A stretch of DNA of 16,766 nucleotides from Actinomycetota bacterium (GTDB taxonomy: Bacteria; Actinomycetota; Actinomycetes; Mycobacteriales; Micromonosporaceae), in the NCBI GenBank assembly GCA_005885115.1, contig VAXX01000065.1:4425-21190 (forward strand), in the 5' to 3' direction. Shown here piece by piece: positions 8,233 to 13,997 of this stretch (its first letter is position 1; each line of letters opens with the position of its first letter). Under the pieces are notes generated by a model. It was not told where the DNA came from, made no database searches, and saw only the letters and a program-made list of their open reading frames with translations. The translations under genes and the position numbers were made by a program.

Positions 8233-8931
8233 GTGCAGACAATCCAGGAAGAACCACAGACATATCCCCCCGGTCCGGCCCCGGTCGGTCGGGTGACCCG
8301 ATTACTGATCGCCGTGTCGGTCCGGTTGTACCGCGACGGACTGCGGCTGAGCCTGACCGACGACCCGACGATCGAGGTGGTCGGCACCGCCGCGACGTGG
8401 GCCGAGTGCCAGCGCGAGCTGGAGCGGCTGGTGCCCGACGTGACCCTGCTCGACCTCGATCTGCCGCCCAGCGACGAGGATCTGGCGGCGCTGGCGGCGC
8501 AGCGGCCGGACGCGGTCCTGCTGGGTCTGGCGGTACGCCAGGCCAGTGACGCGGTCCGGTTCGCCGAGGCGGGCGTGTCCGGGTACCTGACCCACGACGA
8601 CTCGCTGGAGGACCTGCGCAGCCGCATCGTCAACGTGCGCAACGGCCGCCAGCCGTGTACCCCGGAGGTCGCCGGGCTGTTGCTGCGCCGGGTCGCCGAC
8701 CTGTCCCGCGCGGACCGGGCGCCGGAGTCCCTGCCGGATACGTTGACCGCCCGGGAACGGCAGGTCCTCGGCTTCCTCGATCGAGGACTGTCCAACAAGG
8801 AGATCGCCCGTCGGCTGCACATCCAGGTCGCCACGGTGAAGAACCACATCCACCGGGTGCTGGAGAAGATGCAGGTCCGGGGTCGGGCCGAGGCGGCGGC
8901 CCGGTACCGCCAGCACCTGTCCGGCCACTGA
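8233..8931 (+). CDS. NarL/LuxR-type response regulator with degenerate receiver domain
   Basis: Predicted 232-residue DNA-binding regulator. Residues 22-125 have the receiver fold: beta-1 RLLIAV, YRDGL helix, DVTLLDLDLP with a possible phosphoacceptor Asp74, and GVSGYLTHDDSLEDL. However, the acidic pair normally after beta-1 is replaced by Val-Ser (28-29), and the usual Thr/Ser and Lys switch residues are Ala and His. Normal phosphorylation is therefore doubtful. Residues 169-225 are a canonical LuxR helix-turn-helix (LTARERQVL, GLSNKEIARRL, TVKNHIHRVLEKM). No histidine kinase is adjacent, so it is an orphan. The start is uncertain: GTG 8233 has only a loose G-run upstream, and GTG 8293 would begin right at the domain as VTRLLIAV. 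The neighbour at 9069 in the same direction is a possible target. Confidence 0.88.
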   Translation: MQTIQEEPQTYPPGPAPVGRVTRLLIAVSVRLYRDGLRLSLTDDPTIEVVGTAATWAECQRELERLVPDVTLLDLDLPPSDEDLAALAAQRPDAVLLGLAVRQASDAVRFAEAGVSGYLTHDDSLEDLRSRIVNVRNGRQPCTPEVAGLLLRRVADLSRADRAPESLPDTLTARERQVLGFLDRGLSNKEIARRLHIQVATVKNHIHRVLEKMQVRGRAEAAARYRQHLSGH

Positions 8932-8939
8932 CCCGGGAC

Positions 8940-8959
8940 GACAGGTACTACACCCTGTC
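8940..8959 (+). terminator. Small hairpin after the regulator gene
   Basis: GACAGG (8940-8945) pairs with CCTGTC (8954-8959) around an 8-base loop, 9 bases past the stop. The stem is short and has no T-run, so it is a weak terminator candidate. Confidence 0.3.
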
Positions 8960-9028
8960 CTGAACCCAATCTGGATCCGCTGGTCCATTGCCGCGACCAC
9001 CCGCGGACCCATAGACCAGAGGGAGGGA

Positions 9029-9049
9029 CCGGCCGGGCGCACCGGCCGG
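9029..9049 (+). promoter_or_regulatory. Hairpin directly before the ribosome site of the HExxE protein
   Basis: CCGGCCGG at 9029-9036 and again at 9042-9049 (a self-complementary octamer) form an 8-bp stem with a 5-base loop. It ends 3 bases before the ribosome site GGGAGGGGG (9053-9061), and another purine-rich GAGGGAGGG lies just before it. It could affect ribosome access; it may also be only part of the 5' leader. Confidence 0.4.
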
Positions 9050-9068
9050 CGTGGGAGGGGGAACGGCG

Positions 9069-10193
9069 ATGAGCGGCGGGTACATCAGCTTCTACAACGC
9101 ATCGACCGCGTTCAGCGACGCGGAGCTGCAGAACGCACTGCCCGACTTCCAGAACCAGGTGTCGTACGAGTTCAACTGGTACTGGGGCATCAACGCCTAT
9201 CTGGACGTCAACGGCTGGGGTACGCCGATCATCATCACCGACTACCCCGGTCCCAACGATCCGCAGGACGCGCTCGGGTACCACTACATCGACGGCAACT
9301 TCCAGCCGTACGGGGTGATCTTCGCCGGGCTCTGCCAGGACTACGGGTACCCGGTCACCGGCGTGCTCTCCCACGAGTTGCTCGAACTGCTCGCCGACCA
9401 GCAGACCGACACCGTCAACCTGTACGACTTCGGCGACGGCACCGGGATCATCGTGATCCAGGAGGTCTGCGACCCGTGCGAGATGTCGCTGTACTACGAG
9501 GCCCCGAACGGCAACGTCGTCTCCGACTTCGCGCTGCCCGGCTGGTGGGTGCCGGGGTACCCGTACCAGGTCGACTTCCTCGGCGCGATCCAGGGGCCGC
9601 TGCAACTGGCCTCCGGCGGGTACATCTCGTACCAGTACGTCACGCTGTCGGGCTGGCAGCAGGTGTTCGGCGACCGGGCCAAGCAGGACCTCGACCGGGC
9701 CGCCGCCGAGCTGCGCCAGCAGATCGCCGCGGGCGGCAACCCGCGGGTGGACACCATCCGGCGGTTGCAGATCCAGGCGGGCCAGGCGGGGCAGGCCGCG
9801 CAGGCCGCGCAGGCGGGGCAGCCGGCTCGCGCCGGCGCGCTGCGCCACCCGCCGACCGGAGCGCCCGCGATGGCCGGTCGGCCCGGTCGGGGCCGGATGG
9901 GCCCGCAGCCGGCCGCGGCCGGCCAGCCCGGTGGCGGGGAGACCATCCTGGCGCGCCGGCAGCAGCCGGCCCGCCGGCAGACCGGACAGTTCACGGTGGT
10001 ACGCCGGGACGAGGTGCCCGAGGTCGGCCAGCTGACCAGCGTCGGCCAGCTCTGGACGCCGGAGGAGGCGCAGCCGCAGCAGCAGCAACAGCAACCGCAG
10101 CAGGAGGAGCGGCCGGCGCCGGCCACCGGTAGGGGTGGTGCCAGCCGGGGCCGCGGTGGTCCGCGCGCCCAGACGGTGTCCGCGAAGTCCTGA
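9069..10193 (+). CDS. HExxE-motif protein (putative zincin-like) with long Q/RGG-rich tail
   Basis: 374 residues. The ATG at 9069 is chosen for the strong GGGAGGGGG 7 bases upstream; a GTG at 9051 lacks one. There is no signal peptide or membrane segment, so it is probably cytoplasmic. Residues 1-200 are a compact aromatic-rich domain with SHELLELLAD (H102, E103, E106) and, 26 residues later, EVCDPCE (132-138). This resembles a zinc site of an HExxE-type metallopeptidase-like fold. I recall bacterial hypothetical proteins with SHEVLEM...EVCDP in the same order, none with known activity to me. GGYIS occurs at residues 3 and 183. A helical part (205-235) leads to a low-complexity tail with GQAGQAAQAAQAGQ, a Gln run near 336-346 and GRGG/RGRGG near 354-364. 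It is probably expressed on its own, with hairpins on both sides. Confidence 0.8.
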   Translation: MSGGYISFYNASTAFSDAELQNALPDFQNQVSYEFNWYWGINAYLDVNGWGTPIIITDYPGPNDPQDALGYHYIDGNFQPYGVIFAGLCQDYGYPVTGVLSHELLELLADQQTDTVNLYDFGDGTGIIVIQEVCDPCEMSLYYEAPNGNVVSDFALPGWWVPGYPYQVDFLGAIQGPLQLASGGYISYQYVTLSGWQQVFGDRAKQDLDRAAAELRQQIAAGGNPRVDTIRRLQIQAGQAGQAAQAAQAGQPARAGALRHPPTGAPAMAGRPGRGRMGPQPAAAGQPGGGETILARRQQPARRQTGQFTVVRRDEVPEVGQLTSVGQLWTPEEAQPQQQQQQPQQEERPAPATGRGGASRGRGGPRAQTVSAKS

Positions 10194-10207
10194 CCGCGAG
10201 CGACGGG

Positions 10208-10241
10208 CCGGGCCCGGTCGGCGCGCGCCGGCGGGGCCCGG
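10208..10241 (+). terminator. GC-rich hairpin, likely terminator
   Basis: CCGGGCCC (10208-10215) pairs with GGGCCCGG (10234-10241), and the enclosed 18 bases contain a further palindrome (GGCGCGCGCC). It lies 14 bases after the stop of the HExxE protein and before the next promoter-like box. Confidence 0.6.
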
Positions 10242-10270
10242 TTCCGCTCGTGCGGACCTACATTCGCGGG

Positions 10271-10276
10271 TACGCT
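10271..10276 (+). promoter_or_regulatory. Candidate -10 box (TACGCT) of a leaderless transcript
   Basis: TACGCT lies 6 bases before the GTG at 10283. This decides between that start and the in-frame GTG at 10250, which has no ribosome site and would place the box inside the gene. Confidence 0.4.
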
Positions 10277-10282
10277 GCCGGA

Positions 10283-11281
10283 GTGGCCGGAGCGTTCCGG
10301 ACGACAATGGTGGTACTGCTCGCCGTGGGACTTCCCGCGGTGGCGGCACCGGCACCGGCCTACGCCGATCCCAGCACCCCGGACGGCAGCTACTCCACCC
10401 TCCAGACCCAGCTCGACCAGGCGGTCCAGGCGTACAACAACGCCAAGGGGCGGCTGGACGCGGCCCAGCGGCAGGAGGCGGTCCTCGCCGGCCGGGCCCG
10501 GCAGACCCGGGCCCGGCTGGACGAGCTGACCACCGAGGCGAACGCGATGGTGACCGCGGCGTACAAGGGTGGTCGGCTGACCGGGCTGGCCGCGTTGCTG
10601 GACAGCGGGTCGGCGGCGGACTTCCTCGACCGGGCGACGACCCTGGACACCCAGTTGCGCCGGGAGGACCGGACCCTGCGCGAGCTCACCGACACGCAGG
10701 CCCGGTACGCCGAGCAGCTCGCCGCGATCGACACCGAGGTACGTACCCAGCAGGCCGCCGTGGCGGCGATGGACAAACGCCGTACCGACATCGAGCAGTC
10801 GCTGGCCAAGGCCGGCAGCCAACCGTCCGGCGGGTTCTCCGGCGGCACCGCCTCGGCGACCCCGGCACCGCGCAACCGGGACGGCACCTGGCCGCACGAG
10901 TCGTGCTCGGTGAAGGATCCGACCACGAGCGGGTGCCTGACCCCGCGTACCCTCCATGCCCTGCAGGAGGTCCGCCGGGCCGGCTTCACCCGGTACGCGG
11001 CCTGTTGGCGCAACGCCACCTGGGGTGAGCATCCGCTGGGCCGGGCCTGCGACCTCTCCGCCCACCCGTCGGGTTTCCTGGACGCCCCGGCGACCGGCGA
11101 CGACAAGGCGTACGGCGACCGGCTCGCCGCCTGGCTGCTGGCCAACGCCGACCGGCTCGCCGTCCTGTACGTGATCTGGTACCGCCAGATCTGGCTGCCG
11201 TCCAGCGGCTGGCGCTCGTACCACGGGGACGGTACGCCCGCGGGCGACCACCTGAACCACGTCCACCTGTCGGTGCAGTAG
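10283..11281 (+). CDS. Secreted coiled-coil protein with LAS/M15-type peptidase-like C-terminal domain
   Basis: 332 residues from GTG 10283 (343 from GTG 10250, and an ATG at 10307 is also possible). A Sec signal (RTTMVVLLAVGL...) ends at about AYA-DP, residue 28. Residues 36-180 are a long coiled coil rich in Gln, Arg, Ala and Leu, like the N-termini of RipA/PcsB-type cell-wall proteins. After a Gly/Ser/Pro linker comes a C-terminal domain (about 200-332) of the type annotated as ARB_07466-like. It has GTWPHESCS, GEHPLGRACDLS (H250, D257, spacing HxxxxxxD) and NHVHLSVQ (H326, H328), matching the metal ligands of LAS D,D-peptidases. Cysteines near 208, 218, 241 and 256 could form disulfides. 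A role in peptidoglycan cutting or binding is inferred. The next gene begins 9 bases after the TAG. Confidence 0.87.
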   Translation: MAGAFRTTMVVLLAVGLPAVAAPAPAYADPSTPDGSYSTLQTQLDQAVQAYNNAKGRLDAAQRQEAVLAGRARQTRARLDELTTEANAMVTAAYKGGRLTGLAALLDSGSAADFLDRATTLDTQLRREDRTLRELTDTQARYAEQLAAIDTEVRTQQAAVAAMDKRRTDIEQSLAKAGSQPSGGFSGGTASATPAPRNRDGTWPHESCSVKDPTTSGCLTPRTLHALQEVRRAGFTRYAACWRNATWGEHPLGRACDLSAHPSGFLDAPATGDDKAYGDRLAAWLLANADRLAVLYVIWYRQIWLPSSGWRSYHGDGTPAGDHLNHVHLSVQ

Positions 11282-11284
11282 CCT
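11279..11284 (+). promoter_or_regulatory. Candidate -10 box (TAGCCT) of a leaderless transcript
   Basis: TAGCCT overlaps the TAG stop of the peptidase-like gene and lies 6 bases before the GTG at 11291, which has no ribosome site of its own. Confidence 0.35.
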
Positions 11285-11290
11285 GCCCGC

Positions 11291-12001
11291 GTGGTGACCG
11301 ACCTCGATGATTCTCCCGGGCGCCACCGGCTGTCGTCACCGCCGGGGCTCTCGCGGATTCCGCGCGCCGTTCTCGTGGCCGGGCTGGCCACGCTGGTGCT
11401 CGGTGCGCTCGCGGCGATCGCGCTGAGCGGTCCGGACGCGCCGCCACACGGTGCCCTGGGACCGCCGGCCCCGCTCCCGGCGGCCCCGCCGCCGGTCAGC
11501 GCCACCAGCGACGCGCCGACCGCGTCCCCGTCGGTCTCCGCCGTGCCCTCGTCAAACCGGCCGTCCCCGACCGGGTCGCCGAGCCCGACCACCGTGCACA
11601 CCGAGGCCGCTCCGGTCGGGTACGAGGCCGAGTCCCCGGCCAACGTCCTGGATTCCGGCGCCCGGGTGGCGCCGATGGACGGCGCGTCCGGCGGCCGGGG
11701 GGTGTACGGGATCGGCGGGTCCGACGGGGGCACGCTGCGGTTCACCGGCATCTCCGTACCGGGGTCCGGGCAGTACACCCTGACCGTCTACTACCAGAGC
11801 CCGGACCACCGGCGCGGCCTTTACGTCGGCGTCAACGACGGGCCACCGGTCCGGCTGCTGGTCAAGTACACCGGCAGTTGCTGCGTCGATGCCCGGACGA
11901 TGACCGTCACGCTCACCGCCGGTGCCCACAACACCGTGGAGTTCAGCGACCCGTACGGGCCCGGCCCGGACCTCGACCGGATCGTCATCTCGGCGGCGTG
12001 A
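11291..12001 (+). CDS. Membrane-anchored protein with a CBM6/35-like carbohydrate-binding module
   Basis: 236 residues. A short cytoplasmic N-terminus is followed by one membrane segment (RAVLVAGLATLVLGALAAIA, about 25-44) without a clear cleavage site, so a signal anchor is likely. Residues 45-110 are a Pro/Ser/Thr/Ala-rich spacer of the cell-wall-spanning type. Residues 110-236 are a beta-sandwich: YEAESPANVL, GASGGRGVYGIGG, TLRFTGISVPGSGQYTLTVYY, a paired Cys-Cys near 200, and a final DLDRIVI. This strand order, with the opening YEAE, is typical of CBM6/CBM35 modules that bind polysaccharides. No catalytic domain is attached. GTG 11291 is used; GTG 11294 is equally possible. Its place between a wall peptidase-like gene and a lipoprotein gene suggests a cell-surface role. 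Confidence 0.85.
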   Translation: MVTDLDDSPGRHRLSSPPGLSRIPRAVLVAGLATLVLGALAAIALSGPDAPPHGALGPPAPLPAAPPPVSATSDAPTASPSVSAVPSSNRPSPTGSPSPTTVHTEAAPVGYEAESPANVLDSGARVAPMDGASGGRGVYGIGGSDGGTLRFTGISVPGSGQYTLTVYYQSPDHRRGLYVGVNDGPPVRLLVKYTGSCCVDARTMTVTLTAGAHNTVEFSDPYGPGPDLDRIVISAA

Positions 12002-12048
12002 CGCGTAGGCTCCGTCCTCGGCAACTGGCCCTAAGCCAAGGAGGCGCG

Positions 12049-12486
12049 GTGGCGCGGCAGATCCGGTACCTGGCACTCGTACTCCCGCTGCTGCTCGCCG
12101 CCTGCGGCAGCGGCGGCGGCACGCCCACGGCGGCGGCCACCACGGGCGCCGCGGCGACCAGCCCGGCCGGCCCGGTGGCCGGCCCCGGCGCCGGTGGCGG
12201 CTTCACCCTGGAGGAGGGTACGGAGCACGACGTGTGCGGGATCGGGGTGATCGTCAAGTTCATCCCGTCCAGCGCCAGCGCGAGCAGGGCCGACGAGGCG
12301 GTCATCATCGGCGGTCCGGTCAACAACGTGGCCGATCCCGTGCAGAACCACACCGGGGACCAGCCGTTGCCGGCCAACGCCGCGAAGGCGACGCCCGGCA
12401 CGACGGTGACGGTGGCGGGCAAGCAGTTCCTGGTCAACGCCGTCGACGTCGCCGGTACCCGGGTGCAGCTCGAGCCGCACTGCTGA
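12049..12486 (+). CDS. Small lipoprotein of unknown function
   Basis: 145 residues, starting at GTG 12049 with AAGGAGG at 12038-12044. The N-terminus is a lipoprotein signal: MARQIRYL, a Leu-rich core and the lipobox LLAAC with Cys19 as the lipidated residue. An Ala/Gly/Thr/Pro-rich flexible stretch (20-50) follows. The remaining domain of about 95 residues carries two cysteines (C63 in HDVCG and C145, the last residue), likely a disulfide. It ends with TPGTTVTVAGKQFLVNAVDVAGTRVQLEPHC-like beta strands. The gene starts 47 bases after the CBM gene. I do not recognise the family. Attachment to the outer face of the membrane is secure; the role is unknown. Confidence 0.85.
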   Translation: MARQIRYLALVLPLLLAACGSGGGTPTAAATTGAAATSPAGPVAGPGAGGGFTLEEGTEHDVCGIGVIVKFIPSSASASRADEAVIIGGPVNNVADPVQNHTGDQPLPANAAKATPGTTVTVAGKQFLVNAVDVAGTRVQLEPHC

Positions 12487-12492
12487 GCCCGC

Positions 12493-12530
12493 GGCGGCGG
12501 ACCGTTCGGCGCACCGGGCGTACCGCCGCC
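12493..12530 (+). terminator. Hairpin after the lipoprotein gene
   Basis: GGCGGCGG (12493-12500) pairs with CCGCCGCC (12523-12530) around a 22-base loop, starting 6 bases after the stop. It likely closes the exported-protein cluster. There is no T-run. Confidence 0.45.
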
Positions 12531-12648
12531 CGCCCGCCGGTCGCGCCCCGGCCGGCTCTCGGCGCCCGCGTACGCCCGATGCCTTCTGGACCCCTCGACC
12601 GCCGGCCTACCGTCACGGTCTGGATGTCGCACCGGAAGGAGCGCACCA

Positions 12649-13701
12649 ATGGCCGCGAAGACGGACACCAGCCCGGAGACGCCGGACACCGGCACGATCT
12701 GCGCCGCGGAGACGGTCCTCCCCGCTGAGCCCGACCCGGCCGCCGCCTCCGGTCCGCGGTTCTGCAGCGCCGCCTGCTTCCACGCCTGGCACCGGCACCA
12801 GCACGACGAGGTCGTCACCGTGCTGCACTCGCTGGACCCCGACCGGAGCGGTGGGACCGGGGTCGTCGCCGACTGGCTGCGCTGCCGGGGCGGCCCACAG
12901 AACGTGACCCAGCTCGCGTTGTGCGAGTTCCTCGGATACCAGTTGCCGGTGCTCGCCGGCTCGGTGGCCGAACGCCGGGCCATCGCCGCCAGCCTCGGTA
13001 CCGTCTTCACGGCCGCCCGGCTGACCCGGTACGCCCAACTGTGCACCGCCCCGACCACCGAGCGGCTCCTGCGTACCTACGACGAGGACGGCGTACCGGC
13101 GGGCCGCGAGGCGTACCAGCGGGCGCTGGTCGGCAGCGGGATCGTGCCGCCGGACCTGCCCGAGCTGACCTGGGGTACCACCATGGGCGAGGCCGAGGTG
13201 CAGGCGTACGAGTCGACCGCGGCGATGCTGGAGCTGGCCGTTACGGCCGGGTACCTGCGCCCGGGTACCACCGGTTGGCGGGTCCGCCAGGTCCAGCTCA
13301 CCCGGGCGTACCTGCACGCCGACGTCGACGGTACGTCCCGGCTGGACGCGATCCGGACCGAGCGCGTCGAGGCGTGGTCCCGCAGCCGCGGTACCGGCCG
13401 ACGCCGGCTGGTCGGCGAGGTCGCCTCCCGGGTCCGGGCGCCGCTGGCGATCCCGTCCGACGCCGACGAGTCGATGGCCCCGTTGCAGTGGCTGCTGGAC
13501 CGGGCCGGCGACGGCACCGGGGTACCGCTGGACGAGGCGTACCGGCTGGACGACAGCGTGGTCGCGCAGGCCCGGCAGTGGTTCGGCAGCGACCACGACG
13601 GGCAGAGCCTGGAGGCGGTCCGGGAGCTGCTGTACGAGCTGCGCGCGCTGCGGTCGGTGCCGCCGACGATCTCGGCTCGGTCGTCCGGGAGGCGGCGCTG
13701 A
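12649..13701 (+). CDS. Unrecognised protein with N-terminal Cys/His cluster (probably the first part of a longer broken gene)
   Basis: 350 codons from ATG 12649, with GGAAGGAG (12634-12641) 7 bases upstream and TACCGT at 12608 as a possible -10. Residues 18-52 hold a possible metal site: C18, then FCSAACFHAWHRHQH (C39, C43, H45, H48, H50, H52), resembling the second half of FCS-type zinc fingers while the first CxxC is incomplete. The rest is alpha-helical and rich in Arg and Leu, with wing-like stretches such as LRPGTTGWRVRQVQLTRAYL. The last 15 residues (SVPPTISARSSGRRR) look out of frame. In the other frame, DDLGSVVREAALMILLGRQ reads as natural protein into the ORF at 13701. One missing base near 13659-13663 would give RSVPADDLGS and a protein of about 448 residues. 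No family recognised. Confidence 0.75.
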   Translation: MAAKTDTSPETPDTGTICAAETVLPAEPDPAAASGPRFCSAACFHAWHRHQHDEVVTVLHSLDPDRSGGTGVVADWLRCRGGPQNVTQLALCEFLGYQLPVLAGSVAERRAIAASLGTVFTAARLTRYAQLCTAPTTERLLRTYDEDGVPAGREAYQRALVGSGIVPPDLPELTWGTTMGEAEVQAYESTAAMLELAVTAGYLRPGTTGWRVRQVQLTRAYLHADVDGTSRLDAIRTERVEAWSRSRGTGRRRLVGEVASRVRAPLAIPSDADESMAPLQWLLDRAGDGTGVPLDEAYRLDDSVVAQARQWFGSDHDGQSLEAVRELLYELRALRSVPPTISARSSGRRR

Positions 13702-13997
13702 TGATCCTGCTCGGCCGCCAGGCCGGCCGGGAGGAGCTGACCCGGCGGCTGACCGAGGTGGCCGCCGGCGACGGTTGGCTGGCCCCGGACGCGCGCTACG
13801 AGGACATCCGGACGGCCCTGCTCCCGCTGCTGCGGCGGCTGCTGGCGATGGGCCTGCTGGCCGACGAGCGGTGGCTGCGCCCGATCCGGTTGACCCCGCT
13901 GGGCCAGGCGGCGGCGGTGGCCGCGCTGCGCGCCCGGGCGATGCGGCCGCGCCGCACGCTCGCGGTCGGCGGCCCGTTCAGGCCCGACGTTCGGTGA
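13701..13997 (+). CDS. C-terminal part of the gene above, or a small coupled gene
   Basis: 98 codons beginning at ATG 13701, which overlaps the preceding TGA by one base (TGATG) and has GGGAGG at 13687-13692. By itself this would be a normal coupled start. However, the frame is open and protein-like before the ATG (DDLGSVVREAAL), so I favour one frameshifted gene. The piece is helical (EELTRRLTEVAAGDGWLAPD, IRTALLPLLRRLLAMGLL). It ends with RLTPLGQAAAVAALRARAM, which resembles the wing and last helix of a winged-helix domain, then a basic tail. The stop lies 20 bases inside the end of the convergent GGDEF-EAL gene. Its function is unknown. Confidence 0.5.
   Translation: MILLGRQAGREELTRRLTEVAAGDGWLAPDARYEDIRTALLPLLRRLLAMGLLADERWLRPIRLTPLGQAAAVAALRARAMRPRRTLAVGGPFRPDVR

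Noticed and set aside
9780..10120. Repetitive CAGGCGGGGCAGGCC-type and CAG-rich stretches as a DNA repeat array or CRISPR-like element
   Set aside because: They are the coding DNA of the Ala/Gln-rich tail, in frame and irregular, with no spacer structure.
9494..11326. 610-codon minus-strand open frame
   Set aside because: It is a shadow of the HExxE and peptidase genes with low-complexity Leu/Arg/Cys runs opposite their Gln-rich tail.
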